64,000 bases of DNA from Natranaerofaba carboxydovora (GCF_022539405.1 NZ_CP054394.1:436501-500500), one strand, 5' to 3'. Counted from the stretch's first letter, positions 1-8,866 are shown. Translations and numbers: made by a program. The notes: generated from the sequence alone by a model not told the origin.

Positions 1-147
1 ATGGGGGTAGAAAAAGGACTGGAGTTCATAGAAAGTCTTGATGATGTTGAGGGCGCTCTTGTTGACGAGGAAGGAACAGTACACTTTTCTTCAGGATTTG
101 AAGAAAACATGGGAGATGGTCCAGAGCAAGGAGCTAAAATATTTTAA
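1..147 (+). CDS. apbE: FAD:protein FMN transferase ApbE, C-terminal fragment (5' end outside window)
   Basis: The first 48 codons run open from the window edge to a TAA at 145-147. The peptide resembles the C-terminal end of ApbE, where a helix with the pattern GLEFIESLDDVEG is followed by a strand and a short SSGF-type tail. ApbE transfers FMN from FAD to a threonine of extracytoplasmic flavoproteins and is normally about 330 residues, so only the last seventh is here. The ATG at position 1 is probably internal. It lies just upstream of a Gx-type transporter gene, an arrangement often seen in Clostridia. Identification rests on a short tail and is therefore moderate. Confidence 0.6.
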   Translation: MGVEKGLEFIESLDDVEGALVDEEGTVHFSSGFEENMGDGPEQGAKIF

Positions 148-174
148 AGCTTGGAAAGGGTGTAACTATTTAAT

Positions 175-732
175 ATGGGACAGCAAGGAAATATGGCAAG
201 CAAAGGACCTTATAAAACGGTTTATATTGCTTTACTTGTAACATTTGCATTAGTATTACACTTAATAGAGCAGGCTCTTCCATCACCTTTTGTATTACCT
301 GGAGCCAAATTAGGGTTAGCCAACATTATAACCCTGTTGGCTCTAATTATTTTTGGTTTCAAAGATGGCTTAATGGTGGCAATACTGAGGACATTTTTGG
401 GTTCGTTGCTAGCAGGTACTATTTTTGGTTTTCCTTTTTATTTGAGTTTTACCGGAGCCGTTGTAAGTACATTAGTGATGCAATTTGGTATTTTTCTTAA
501 AAATAAAGGCTTAATTAGCTTAATTGGTGTGAGTTTACTTGGGGCTTCAAGTCATAATATAGCTCAGTTAGTAGTAGCAAGTATTATCATGAATCAGTTT
601 GGAATATTTTTTGTATATTTACCTTACTTATTAGCTGTTGCAATACCAACCGGGTTTTTTACAGGTCTTGCAACAATATTTTTAGAAAGGATTGTTAGAA
701 ATAATCTTAGCAAAGTAGTAGGTTCTAGTTAG
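175..732 (+). CDS. Gx transporter family protein (ECF-type integral membrane protein)
   Basis: This 185-residue protein is almost wholly hydrophobic, with about five to six membrane segments, and looks like the Gx transporter family, often mislabelled heptaprenyl diphosphate synthase component I. The pattern PGAKLGLANIITLLALI near residues 42-58 is typical. Members resemble substrate-binding S components of ECF transporters; the substrate is not evident. The start could be ATG 175 or ATG 193; neither has an ideal Shine-Dalgarno spacing, so 175 is kept. It follows apbE by 27 bases and precedes a small membrane protein by 11 bases, so the three are probably cotranscribed. Confidence 0.75.
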   Translation: MGQQGNMASKGPYKTVYIALLVTFALVLHLIEQALPSPFVLPGAKLGLANIITLLALIIFGFKDGLMVAILRTFLGSLLAGTIFGFPFYLSFTGAVVSTLVMQFGIFLKNKGLISLIGVSLLGASSHNIAQLVVASIIMNQFGIFFVYLPYLLAVAIPTGFFTGLATIFLERIVRNNLSKVVGSS

Positions 733-743
733 GAGTGTCAGCA

Positions 744-992
744 TTGAAAGGTAAATATAATCTTTTATTTTTAATAGTTGTTTTAGCAGTTGGAGCATTG
801 CTTGGGAATTTGCTTGGAACACTATTAAGTGACCAAATTCCAATTATGTCTATATCACAATCATTAGGCATTGATCCTCCAATGCACTTAGATTTAAGCT
901 TTTTCGAACTAAAGCTAGGATTTATGTTTAATATTAACCTGGCCGGTTTATTGGGGTTAATAATATCACTCTGGATATTTAGTAGATTTTAA
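744..992 (+). CDS. DUF4321 family small membrane protein
   Basis: This small protein of about 82 residues has a hydrophobic N-terminal segment (LLFLIVVLAVGALLGNLLGTLL), a polar middle containing ISQSLGIDPP, and a second hydrophobic C-terminal segment. That layout matches the DUF4321 family found just upstream of maf in Clostridia. TTG at 744 is chosen because AGGAG at 731-735 lies 8 bases upstream; the in-frame GTG at 735 would overlap that site. Function is unknown. It sits between a transporter gene and maf and is likely in the same operon. Confidence 0.65.
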   Translation: MKGKYNLLFLIVVLAVGALLGNLLGTLLSDQIPIMSISQSLGIDPPMHLDLSFFELKLGFMFNINLAGLLGLIISLWIFSRF

Positions 993-1010
993 ATACTTGG
1001 AGGTAATAAT

Positions 1011-1631
1011 GTGGGGAAAAATATAGTTCTAGCTTCTGCTTCTCCAAGAAGATACGAACTTCTTAAACAGTTAAAATTGGATTTTGAAGTAATCCCTAGC
1101 AGTTTTGTTGAAGAATTTGATGAAAATTTTACACCTAGCGAACTAGCTATAGAATTTGCTAAGAACAAAGCGTTAGAAGTATCTAACAGACTAGACAAAA
1201 AAAATAAAATTAAAGACGGTATTGTTATTGGGGCAGATACAGTTGTTGTTCTAGACGAAGAAATTTTAGGAAAGCCGGACAACAAAAAAGAAGCAAAACA
1301 AATGCTGCAAAATTTAAATGGGAATAAACATGAAGTTATAACAGGGCTGAGCTTAGTTAGTGTGTACAATGATGAAGTTATTACAGACTATTGTGAAACA
1401 ACGGTATGGTTTAGAGATTTGACAGAAAACGAAATTGAGAGGTACTTATCAAGAGAGGAATGGTCAGATAAGGCAGGAGCATATGGTATTCAAGGTTTTG
1501 GAGCTTTATTGGTTAAAAAAATACATGGTTGTTATTTCAATGTAGTTGGTCTTCCTTTGTCCAAATTAGCTAAAAGTCTTGAACACTTTGATATTAAAAT
1601 TAAGGGGTTCGATTTTAAAGTTGAAATTTGA
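1011..1631 (+). CDS. maf: Maf family nucleotide pyrophosphatase
   Basis: Maf hydrolyses dTTP/UTP-type or modified nucleoside triphosphates to monophosphates and is linked to septum control. The signature ASASPRRYELL is at residues 8-18, GADTVVV near 74, and SDKAGAYGIQGFGA near 152, as in active Maf proteins. GTG 1011 follows GGAGG with good spacing. The protein is 206 residues; the last ten or so (IKGFDFKVEI) look like an added tail and are encoded by the left arm of the inverted repeat at 1599-1656. In most Bacillota maf is directly followed by radC; here a 2-kb sigma-factor segment intervenes. Confidence 0.93.
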   Translation: MGKNIVLASASPRRYELLKQLKLDFEVIPSSFVEEFDENFTPSELAIEFAKNKALEVSNRLDKKNKIKDGIVIGADTVVVLDEEILGKPDNKKEAKQMLQNLNGNKHEVITGLSLVSVYNDEVITDYCETTVWFRDLTENEIERYLSREEWSDKAGAYGIQGFGALLVKKIHGCYFNVVGLPLSKLAKSLEHFDIKIKGFDFKVEI

Positions 1632-1656
1632 AAATCACAAGCTAAATCACAAAAAA
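1599..1656 (+). repeat. Left inverted repeat bounding the sigma-factor segment
   Basis: This stretch, overlapping the maf 3' end, reads attaaggggttcg followed by a region rich in AAATCACA words. Its inverted copy is at 3621-3678, upstream of radC. The arms align over about 57 bases with a handful of mismatches. Together they enclose the anti-sigma and sigma genes. Confidence 0.75.
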
Positions 1657-1694
1657 TTCACATGGTGAATAACAAATTTTTCACATTAAAAAAA

Positions 1695-1735
1695 TTGCAG
1701 TTCTCTCTAGTAAAAATGAGAGAACTGCAATTATC
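1695..1735. terminator. Bidirectional terminator between maf and the anti-sigma gene
   Basis: Perfect 13-base arms (TTGCAGTTCTCTC and its complement) flank a short A-rich loop. A-rich and T-rich flanks on both sides suit convergent genes: maf on plus and the DUF4179 gene on minus. Confidence 0.8.
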
Positions 1736-1790
1736 TTTAAGGCACATAAATCGGATAATGTGTATCAACCTTGTTTAAAACTCCATTTAC

Positions 1791-2717
1791 TTAATAGCTT
1801 TTGGGGATATCATTAGTCCCTCTTTTTTCTATTACAAAATCAGAAATTACTGGGTATTCTTCTGCTAAACTATTCTTTTTATCTTCTGCTTTTTCTTTAC
1901 TATTGAAATAATCTACTTCTATTAAAAATTCTTCATCTTCATCTTTTAACATCCTTCTAGTATCGAGTGAAAATAGCTGTTCTTCTAATATTCCAATTTT
2001 TTCACCATAAGGATGTGATTTACTTCTAATCGAGTATATAGTTTCTTCTTTACTTTCTGGTTTTTCTTCTAAAGTAACAACTAACTGTCCTGGCTCTTTA
2101 TATTCTGTCACTTGATATGAGAAAGGCTTATCCATAGTAATTGAAAATCTTACCATAGAATCGTCTAGTGTCATTAATCTATATATATCCTGTATCATAT
2201 TTCCGTCCTTCATCTTTTCAAATTCATCTTCAGCAGAAAATTCTCTAACACCTGAAATTTTGAAATTTAAAGTGTATGGGTACTCATTGTAATCAATTTC
2301 ATAGTGACTTGCAAACTCCTCTTCTTTAATGTCCTGAGAAAAGTTTATTACTATGTGCTCTTTGTTGTCCTTTTCGACCAATGAAATAAACTCTACGTCA
2401 CTTCCATCAGTAATTTTGCCACCTTCCTGGGGTGCTTCACTAAAATCTAGTACCCTCACTAACTGTCCTGCTATTGGGATATCGTGCATAGCATTTGCAA
2501 AAGCAGGCATTGTATTAACACTAACTGTAAAAAGTAACAAAATTGAAGCGGCAACACCTAGACTGATCTTTTTAACCTTATTTTTGAAATTTTTTCTAGC
2601 TCTTTCTTGCATTCCTTTTTCAACTCCTTTCATTATACAGTCATCAATCTCTTCAGGGATGTCAATACTTTTGTAATAATCTTCTTTAAAATTCTGAAGC
2701 TTATGCTTAACCTTCAC
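1791..2717 (-). CDS. DUF4179-type anti-sigma factor (RsiV-like membrane protein)
   Basis: This 308-residue protein probably holds the partner sigma factor inactive until an envelope signal. An acidic cytoplasmic N-terminus (residues 1-45) is followed by one transmembrane segment near 51-70 and a large extracytoplasmic domain. The sequence after the membrane segment, NTMPAFANAMHDIPIAGQLVRVL, matches the signature of DUF4179/RsiV-type anti-sigma proteins. Its start overlaps the end of the sigma gene by 11 bases, implying translational coupling and near-equal synthesis. The trigger ligand cannot be told from sequence. Confidence 0.75.
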   Translation of the reverse strand: MKVKHKLQNFKEDYYKSIDIPEEIDDCIMKGVEKGMQERARKNFKNKVKKISLGVAASILLLFTVSVNTMPAFANAMHDIPIAGQLVRVLDFSEAPQEGGKITDGSDVEFISLVEKDNKEHIVINFSQDIKEEEFASHYEIDYNEYPYTLNFKISGVREFSAEDEFEKMKDGNMIQDIYRLMTLDDSMVRFSITMDKPFSYQVTEYKEPGQLVVTLEEKPESKEETIYSIRSKSHPYGEKIGILEEQLFSLDTRRMLKDEDEEFLIEVDYFNSKEKAEDKKNSLAEEYPVISDFVIEKRGTNDIPKSY

Positions 2718-3261
2718 AATTATAGCCTCCTTCCAGATTATCTTTAATTTTCTTTAAGCCTCTATAAAATTTTGTTTTAACAGTATTTAATGGATAACCT
2801 AGAATTTCTGATATTTCCTTTAACTTGAAACCTTCAAAACTCTTTAATATTATAATTTCTTTGTCTTTTTGCTCTAAATCATCTAAAGCATTATTTAAGT
2901 CTATCATCTCAACTATCTCATCTTTGTTATGCCGACTATCTCTAACTTCTTTGTTCTCCATAAAAACGTACTTCTTATTTGATTTAATATAATTCACTGC
3001 AGTATTGATAGTAATTTTTACAAGCCAAGTATCGAAGTACTCTGGCTGCTTTAGTTTATCTAGTGAAATGTACGCCTTGTATGTTGCTTCTTGGACTACA
3101 TCTAGAGCATCTTCTTTATTTTTTACATATGAAAATGCTATGCGATAAATTTTTTCCTTTCTCGATTGTATTAGGTTTACAAAACTATCTTCATCTCCTT
3201 TAACTGCTTTTTGAACTTGTATTTCAGTTGTCAATTTTATTTTAGCCTCCTTTGCTACCAA
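2707..3261 (-). CDS. ECF-type RNA polymerase sigma factor
   Basis: This 184-residue protein has the two-domain ECF layout: region 2 with EDALDVVQEATYKAY near residues 61-75, and a region 4 helix-turn-helix (LKEISEILGYPLNTVKTKFYRG) near 148-169. It should direct RNA polymerase to envelope-stress promoters. The downstream overlapping gene encodes its likely anti-sigma factor. A TGAAAC box with a possible -10 at 3278-3305 suggests autoregulation. Both genes lie on the minus strand inside the inverted-repeat-bounded segment between maf and radC. Confidence 0.88.
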   Translation of the reverse strand: MVAKEAKIKLTTEIQVQKAVKGDEDSFVNLIQSRKEKIYRIAFSYVKNKEDALDVVQEATYKAYISLDKLKQPEYFDTWLVKITINTAVNYIKSNKKYVFMENKEVRDSRHNKDEIVEMIDLNNALDDLEQKDKEIIILKSFEGFKLKEISEILGYPLNTVKTKFYRGLKKIKDNLEGGYNCEG

Positions 3262-3277
3262 TTTACTTCACTAATTA

Positions 3278-3305
3278 GACAAGATAAGTACAACAAAAAG
3301 TTTCA
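3278..3305 (-). promoter_or_regulatory. Candidate ECF sigma promoter upstream of the sigma gene
   Basis: On the minus strand TGAAAC (3305-3300) is followed after 16 bases by CTTGTC, resembling the TGAAAC-N16-CGTC pattern of ECF promoters. It lies 17 bases or more upstream of the sigma start codon. The match in the -10 half is imperfect. Confidence 0.4.
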
Positions 3306-3472
3306 CTAAAAAGAAATATTTTATAACTTCCTTCTCAAAAAGTACCCCAAGTTTTCTGATTAACACAAAAGTGGACAATTTTGGTGTTGATGGTAGATGT
3401 CAGATAAGTCTTATATTACTTTGTTGAAACTTCTTCAATACCATGTTAAATTTTTAACGAAATTTTCACACT

Positions 3473-3547
3473 AAAAATCACAAACGATTCACGTCACAAA
3501 TATTTATTTCTATTGTGAATCATCTTGTGAAAAATTTGTGATTTTTA
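3473..3547. repeat. Nested palindrome rich in TCACAA/TTGTGA
   Basis: Left arm AAAAATCACAAACGATTCAC pairs with a right arm containing GTGAATC and TTTGTGATTTTT. The words match the AAATCACA words of the bounding repeats. The 467-base gap between sigma gene and radC (3262-3728) otherwise holds the ECF promoter, a terminator-like hairpin and the right repeat arm. Confidence 0.6.
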
Positions 3548-3586
3548 AGTTATTATTTTAATAAATTCCTGTCATAACAGTAAAAA

Positions 3587-3626
3587 GTAGCAGTTAAAAT
3601 TATGCGAATTTAACTACTACTTTTTT
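3587..3626. terminator. Strong hairpin with T-run upstream of radC
   Basis: Arms GTAGCAGTTAAA and TTTAACTACTAC flank a 10-base loop, followed by TTTTTT on plus and a T-rich run on minus. It may insulate radC from upstream transcription. It abuts the right inverted repeat. Confidence 0.65.
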
Positions 3627-3678
3627 GTGATCCACTCTGTGATTTTAGATTTTCAACTTCAAAACCGAACCCCTTAAT
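3621..3678 (-). repeat. Right inverted repeat bounding the sigma-factor segment
   Basis: Inverted copy of 1599-1656. Read on minus it begins attaaggggttcgg and carries two ATCACA words near its inner end. It ends about 50 bases before the radC start. Confidence 0.75.
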
Positions 3679-3728
3679 ATTAAAATATAATGCATTTTAA
3701 TTTGATTTTTGGAAGGGGATAAAAATGG

Positions 3729-4418
3729 GTGAAAAAAGTAAATGACAAACAGGTTTTATTACCCCAAGATGAACTGCCCCGGGAGAAATTACTAACCTAT
3801 GGGGCTGAATTTTTGACAACTTCTGAGTTAATAGCAATATTGCTTGGAACTGGAAATAAAAACCATTCTGTTTTAGAAGTAGCTGATTTGCTTTTGAACA
3901 AGTATAGCGACTTATCAACATTAGCCAAAACCTCTCCGTTAGAATTATCTCAAATTGAAGGGATAGGTACAGCAAAAAGTGTAAGAATTACTGCTGCTTT
4001 TGAACTAGCTTCTAGAATAAAAGCACATGAAGTTTTAAAAAAGAAAAGTATTTCTTCTCCGCAAGATGTATATGACCTGGTTATATCTAAAGTCCAAAAA
4101 GAAAATAGAGAGCTATTTATTTTAGTTCTTTTAGATACAAAAAATAAGATTATAGCCTTAGAAACTATTTCTATGGGTAGCTTGAATAGCTCTATAGTCC
4201 ATCCCAGAGAAGTTTTTAGAAAAGCAATAAGCTGGTCAAGTGCTGCTATCATTCTAGTGCACAATCATCCTAGCGGTGACCCTGGTCCTAGTAAAGAAGA
4301 TAAAAGACTTACAAAAAGACTTTTTGAGAGCGGTGAAATTTTGGGTATAGAAATACTTGATCATGTTATAATCGGTAGCAATGAATATTTTAGTTTTAAA
4401 GAAAATAACTATATTTGA
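3729..4418 (+). CDS. radC: RadC family JAMM-domain protein
   Basis: RadC-family protein of 229 residues: an N-terminal helix-hairpin-helix region with LSQIEGIGTAKSVRI near 74-88 and a C-terminal JAMM metalloprotease-like domain carrying LVHNHPSGDPGPSKED near 177-192, with both histidines, the serine and the aspartate. The name comes from a misassigned repair phenotype and the true role remains unclear. GTG 3729 is chosen since AAGGGG at 3713-3718 is well spaced; the nearby ATG 3725 opens a frame that stops after six codons. The mreB gene follows. Confidence 0.92.
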   Translation: MKKVNDKQVLLPQDELPREKLLTYGAEFLTTSELIAILLGTGNKNHSVLEVADLLLNKYSDLSTLAKTSPLELSQIEGIGTAKSVRITAAFELASRIKAHEVLKKKSISSPQDVYDLVISKVQKENRELFILVLLDTKNKIIALETISMGSLNSSIVHPREVFRKAISWSSAAIILVHNHPSGDPGPSKEDKRLTKRLFESGEILGIEILDHVIIGSNEYFSFKENNYI

Positions 4419-4510
4419 CATAAACTTTAATGTTGCGCCTCAGTAAAATAGGTTGTTATAATATTATAGTAAACTGTAAAGAAAATACACTCCTGAAAGG
4501 AGTCTCAGAT

Positions 4511-5545
4511 ATGAGTCTAATCACAAAATACTTTGCTAAATCAATAGGAATAGATCTAGGAACAGCTAATACTTTGGTTTATGTTAAAGGCAGAGGAATA
4601 GTATTAAGGGAACCTTCTGTGGTTGCAATTAAAAGTGACACCAGAGAGGTTTTGGCAGTAGGAGATGATGCCAAACGAATGATTGGTAGAACACCAGGGA
4701 ATATAATTGCAATTAGGCCGATGAAAGATGGCGTAATTGCAGATTTTGATATTACCCAAATTATGCTAAGAAGCTTTATTCAAAAAGCATATAAAAAGAA
4801 TTCAATAATAAAACCCAGGGTTATGGTTTGTGTGCCGTCAGGGGTCACAGAAGTTGAAAAGCGTGCTGTACTTGATGCGACAAATCAAGCAGGTGCTAAG
4901 CAAGCTTATATAATTGAAGAACCAATGGCAGCAGCAATAGGAGCCGGGCTTCAGGTTGATGAACCTTCAGGTAACATGGTAGTAGATATTGGCGGTGGAA
5001 CCACCGAAGTTGCTACTATTTCTTTGGGTGGTGTTGTTACTAGCAATTCTATTAGGACTGGTGGAGATGAAATGGACGATGCTATTGTCCAGTATATTAA
5101 GAAAAAATATAATTTGTTAATAGGGGATAGAAGTGCCGAAGAAATAAAAATATCTATTGGTAGTGCTTATTCTTCTGACAAAGATAATATATTAGAGATA
5201 AGAGGTCGTGATCTTGTTAAAGGTCTACCAAAATCACAAGAAGTTAATTCGGAAGAAATATATCATGCTTTAAGGCCGCCTGTGAGTGATATAATTGATG
5301 TAATAAAATTAACCCTTGAAAATACTCCGCCAGAACTTTCATCTGATATTATGGATAAAGGGATTGTTCTAACAGGCGGAGGTAGCTTGTTAGATGGCTT
5401 AGACAGACTTGTGGCAGATGAAACTGGGATGCCTGTAATTATAGCGGAAGATCCTCTAGATTGTGTTGTAGAGGGGACGGGGAAAGCATTGAATGAAATT
5501 GAGCTTTTACGTAAGGTAGCAATTTCTTCTAAAAAAATAAGTTAG
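4511..5545 (+). CDS. mreB: Rod shape-determining protein MreB
   Basis: Bacterial actin homologue of 344 residues that forms membrane-associated filaments guiding sidewall synthesis. Phosphate 1 loop [13 protein letters not shown] is at 13-25, phosphate 2 [10 protein letters not shown] near 163, and the adenosine motif [10 protein letters not shown] near 290. ATG 4511 is preferred over upstream in-frame codons because AAAGGAG lies 9 bases before it and [15 protein letters not shown] is the usual N-terminus. It heads the mreBCD-mrdA-min-rodA run. Confidence 0.97.
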   Translation: MSLITKYFAKSIGIDLGTANTLVYVKGRGIVLREPSVVAIKSDTREVLAVGDDAKRMIGRTPGNIIAIRPMKDGVIADFDITQIMLRSFIQKAYKKNSIIKPRVMVCVPSGVTEVEKRAVLDATNQAGAKQAYIIEEPMAAAIGAGLQVDEPSGNMVVDIGGGTTEVATISLGGVVTSNSIRTGGDEMDDAIVQYIKKKYNLLIGDRSAEEIKISIGSAYSSDKDNILEIRGRDLVKGLPKSQEVNSEEIYHALRPPVSDIIDVIKLTLENTPPELSSDIMDKGIVLTGGGSLLDGLDRLVADETGMPVIIAEDPLDCVVEGTGKALNEIELLRKVAISSKKIS

Positions 5546-5558
5546 GGAGTGTTTGCTG

Positions 5559-6377
5559 TTGTTTTCCCCGTTAATAAAATATAAAAAAGGTATAATTGTC
5601 AGCATTATAGCGATACTGCTAATCGCTCTAATGGGTTTTACTTATCAGGGGCAGCTAGAGCTAGATTATTTAGATAATATTTTTTCTGTTGTGACAGTGC
5701 CTGTGCAGGATTTCATAAGTAGTATCAACAATAACTTAAATAGCTTTGTTATGTTTTTGGTCAATATCAGAGATTTAAGTCAGGAAAATCAAGTATTGAG
5801 CGAAAAACTAACAGAATATGAAAATCTAGAACTAGAAAATAAAGAATTAAAAGAGGAAAACGAAAGGCTTAGAGAGCTCTTAGACTTTCAAGAAAGAGAA
5901 GAACACGATTTGATTCCTGCTAAAGTAGTTGGTCGTGATCCTAATACATGGAATCAATTAATTGTAATAAATAAAGGAGAAGCCCACGGTATAAGGGAAG
6001 AAATGCCGGTAGTTACAGATGATGGACTTGTTGGGCGGACCACATCGGTTAGTAGAAATAGAAGCCAGGTTTTACTCCTTTTAGACCCGGGTAGTGCATT
6101 AAGTAGTATAGTACAAAGAAGTAGAGTTAGCGGCATAACAGAAGGGATTGGGGATAATTCAGGAGTACTTCAGCTTATTAACCTTCCAAAAGATGAAGAC
6201 GTAGAGATAGACGATGTTATTATTACCTCTGGTCAAGGACCTATATTCCCCAAGGGACTAAAAATAGGTGAAATTAAAGAAATAGAAGAAGAAGCGTTGG
6301 GCTTTACTAAACGCGCAATAATACAACCAGCAGTAAATTTTAACAAACTTGAAGAAGTTTTCATAATTGAGGAATAG
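5559..6377 (+). CDS. mreC: Rod shape-determining protein MreC
   Basis: Bitopic scaffold of the elongasome, about 272 residues. A single N-terminal membrane segment lies near residues 10-30, followed by a coiled coil (roughly 70-110, ENLELENKELKEENERLREL) and the beta-rich extracytoplasmic domain containing VVGRDPNTWNQLIVINKG. TTG 5559 is chosen because GGGAG at 5545-5549 is 9 bases away; TTG 5553 is a possible alternative only 3 bases away. It follows mreB by 13 bases. Confidence 0.93.
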   Translation: MFSPLIKYKKGIIVSIIAILLIALMGFTYQGQLELDYLDNIFSVVTVPVQDFISSINNNLNSFVMFLVNIRDLSQENQVLSEKLTEYENLELENKELKEENERLRELLDFQEREEHDLIPAKVVGRDPNTWNQLIVINKGEAHGIREEMPVVTDDGLVGRTTSVSRNRSQVLLLLDPGSALSSIVQRSRVSGITEGIGDNSGVLQLINLPKDEDVEIDDVIITSGQGPIFPKGLKIGEIKEIEEEALGFTKRAIIQPAVNFNKLEEVFIIEE

Positions 6378-6392
6378 TGATTTAAAATAAGA

Positions 6393-6446
6393 TTGATTAT
6401 ACTGCAAAAGTCTATTCACATAAGTATAGTGTTTTTAATTATTACG
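6393..6446 (+). repeat. Fragment of the long palindromic repeat (family A), left arm only
   Basis: The sequence TTGATTATACTGCAAAAGTC and the following CACATAAGTATAG plus TTTTTAATT closely match the left arm of the full copy at 28098-28329. The right arm is absent. It fills most of the gap between mreC and mreD. Confidence 0.65.
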
Positions 6447-6466
6447 AGTATAAGGGTTTGAATTAG

Positions 6467-6973
6467 ATGAAAAAGTTTTGGTTTATCCTTTTGATATTTA
6501 TAAGTGTGATATTGCAGGTAAGTTTTTATATTGCTGATGTTTCCCAAATTGTACCTGATATATCTTTGCTTTTGCTTGTACTTTACTCAATGAATGGGCG
6601 CAACAAAGACGAAGCCTCTGCTGTAGCTATAGGTGTAGGGCTGTTCCAAGACCTTATGATTGGCAGGGCACTTGGAGTTTATGCTTTGGGTAAGTTATTG
6701 GTTGTATATGTGGCAGGTTGGTTAGGTGAAAAAGACTTTATGGAAGACAACACCATTGGGGTCTTTTTTCTTTTAATATTATCAAACGTCTTTTATTGGG
6801 TTTTGATATGGACAGTATTCACATTAGGCTTTAGAGTGGAGATAATGTTCTTTAATTATTTGCAAGATTATCTATTCTTACAAAGTCTTATTTTTGGAAT
6901 CCTGGGTATTTTCTTATATCCCAAAGTCAAAAAGTTAGTAAAAAGGCGTGGACATTTATTTCCTTACGTTTAA
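6467..6973 (+). CDS. mreD: Rod shape-determining protein MreD
   Basis: Polytopic membrane protein of 168 residues with about five hydrophobic segments, the expected size and layout for MreD. The segment FQDLMIGRALGVYALGKLLV near 64-83 is the family's best-conserved stretch (the DLM.G.xLGxxaL pattern). It bridges MreC and the RodA/PBP2 synthase. It lies 15 bases before mrdA and is separated from mreC by a partial palindromic repeat. Confidence 0.88.
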   Translation: MKKFWFILLIFISVILQVSFYIADVSQIVPDISLLLLVLYSMNGRNKDEASAVAIGVGLFQDLMIGRALGVYALGKLLVVYVAGWLGEKDFMEDNTIGVFFLLILSNVFYWVLIWTVFTLGFRVEIMFFNYLQDYLFLQSLIFGILGIFLYPKVKKLVKRRGHLFPYV

Positions 6974-6988
6974 AAGGAGAGGAAAAAT

Positions 6989-8866
6989 ATGACTGAAGAC
7001 AAAGTTTTTAAGAAGAGGCTGATTGGTTTTTTTGTTATTTCCTTTTTAATATTACTTGCTTTGATGTCCAGGCTTTTTTATTTTCAAATAGTACATGGTG
7101 AGCATTATCAAGCAGTTTCTGAAGAAAATAGGATGAGAAGAGTTAATATACCTCCACCAAGAGGTGAAATTTTTGATAGACAAGGTACTGTTCTAGCAAG
7201 AAATTCACCAGGCTATACAGTATCGTTGATGGATGTTCCAGAACAAGATGAAGATGATTTTATCGATGAATTAAGTGAAATCCTTGATATAGATAGAGAA
7301 ACAATTGAAGCAAGAATGACATCTCAAAGATACAGGAGATTTGAACCTGTACCTTTAAAATCTGATGTTGATTACGAAACGGTGAGTTATTTAGAGGAGA
7401 AGAGAACAGAGTTTCCGGGGGTTGTTATAGAGGTTGCGCCTACAAGGAATTATCCTGATGGAAAATATGCTTCTCATCTGTTGGGGTGGATGGGTGAGAT
7501 CTCTAGAGAAGAGCTAGAAAATGGTATGAGAGAAGTAGGTTATAGACCGGGTGACTATATTGGAAAAAGTGGAATAGAAAGTGTCTTTGAAAAATATTTA
7601 CGTGGTGAAGAAGGGGTTCGTCAGATTGAAGTTAATAGGTTTGGAAGTATTGTTACAGAGATGGGGCAAGAAGAGCCAGAACCAGGAAATGATTTGCAAC
7701 TAACACTGGACTTCGAGCTTCAAAAGGATTTGACCAAGTCGTTAGATGAAGCTAGATTTGAAGCAAAAGAAGATAAAAAAGAAGATGCAAGACAAGATGG
7801 CTTGGATCCTGACTCTATCGAAGCTAAAGGTGCTGCCGGGATGGTCTTAGATCCAGACTCTGGTGGAATTTTGTCAATGGTAAGTACTCCTCAATTTAAC
7901 CCAGAGACTTTTGGCAAAGATTACAATGAGCTTCAAAGCGATCCGCTAAATCCTGTTAGAAATAGAGTTCTTAGAGAAAAATATCCTCCTGGTTCAACTT
8001 TTAAGATGGTGACAGCCGTTGCAGCACTAGAAGAAAACGAAATTACTGGAGGAGAAACAATTCATGACCAGGGAAGGTACTGGGAACCACCTTACCCTAG
8101 GAACTATGGAGGTATAGCTCACGGTAGAATATCGATGGTTGAAGCAATGGCCAAATCTTCTAATGTGTATTTTGCAGAACTTGGAAATAGATTAGGGATA
8201 GATAAACTTAGCAGCTGGTCAAGAGAATTTGGATTTGGAAATTATGTAGGCCTAGAGGATATAAGCGGTGAGTTAAGTGGGGATCTTGCTGGCCGTGAGA
8301 TAAAACAGCAGATTTATAGTGAACCTCAACACAGTATTTGGTTTCCCGGGGATACTTTGAACGCAGCTTTGGGGCAGGGGTATCATTCATATACTCCACT
8401 GCAGATGGGCAATTATGCTGCAATGGTTGCTAATAAAGGTATTCATTACAGACCGTATTTGGTGGACAAAATTTATGACGATGATGAAGTGATTGAAAAA
8501 AGCTCACCTGAGACATTAAGAGAGATTGAAGTAAATGAGAGAACATGGGAGCTTGTTAGAGAAGGTATGAGAGATGCCTCGCTTCCTGGAGGAACAGCAG
8601 GTCAGTTGTCTGAAGATCTCCCTTTTGATGTAGCTGTCAAAACGGGTACAGCAGAAACTGGTTCTGGAAGAGAACCTCACAGTTGGATGGTCGGTTTTGC
8701 ACCGTATGACGATCCAGAGATAGCCTTTGCTTTAATTGTTGAAAACGGTGGTGTTGCTGGGGCAAGGCTAACCCCTGTAGCAAGAGATTTGATAGATTCG
8801 TATTTTGACTTAGGTATTGATGAAGTTGAGATAGAAGAAGATGCTACTGGAGAGATAACCTATTAA
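6989..8866 (+). CDS. mrdA: Penicillin-binding protein 2 (peptidoglycan D,D-transpeptidase)
   Basis: Class B penicillin-binding protein of 625 residues that crosslinks peptidoglycan in sidewall growth. One membrane anchor lies near 9-29; the pedestal contains PPPRGEIFDRQGTVLARN (52-69). Active-site motifs are YPPGSTFKMV with the catalytic serine near 335, SSN (SSNVYF near 391) and KTGTAE near 552. A charged insert rich in D, E and K (EAKEDKKEDARQDGLDPDS) near 255-275 is unlike mesophile homologues and may reflect adaptation to salt. It follows mreD by 15 bases. Confidence 0.95.
   Translation: MTEDKVFKKRLIGFFVISFLILLALMSRLFYFQIVHGEHYQAVSEENRMRRVNIPPPRGEIFDRQGTVLARNSPGYTVSLMDVPEQDEDDFIDELSEILDIDRETIEARMTSQRYRRFEPVPLKSDVDYETVSYLEEKRTEFPGVVIEVAPTRNYPDGKYASHLLGWMGEISREELENGMREVGYRPGDYIGKSGIESVFEKYLRGEEGVRQIEVNRFGSIVTEMGQEEPEPGNDLQLTLDFELQKDLTKSLDEARFEAKEDKKEDARQDGLDPDSIEAKGAAGMVLDPDSGGILSMVSTPQFNPETFGKDYNELQSDPLNPVRNRVLREKYPPGSTFKMVTAVAALEENEITGGETIHDQGRYWEPPYPRNYGGIAHGRISMVEAMAKSSNVYFAELGNRLGIDKLSSWSREFGFGNYVGLEDISGELSGDLAGREIKQQIYSEPQHSIWFPGDTLNAALGQGYHSYTPLQMGNYAAMVANKGIHYRPYLVDKIYDDDEVIEKSSPETLREIEVNERTWELVREGMRDASLPGGTAGQLSEDLPFDVAVKTGTAETGSGREPHSWMVGFAPYDDPEIAFALIVENGGVAGARLTPVARDLIDSYFDLGIDEVEIEEDATGEITY

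Larger units (their letters stand above)
1599..3678 (-). mobile_element. Putative transposon-like segment carrying an ECF sigma/anti-sigma pair, bounded by inverted repeats
   Basis: The segment between the 57-base inverted repeats holds only the two minus-strand genes and several hairpins; no transposase is seen. Maf and radC, normally neighbours, lie just outside on either side. The left arm supplies the last codons of maf. The simplest reading is insertion of a non-autonomous element, or an ancient insertion whose mobilising gene is lost. The alternative is that the repeats are unrelated regulatory palindromes. No target-site duplication was recognised. Confidence 0.45.
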
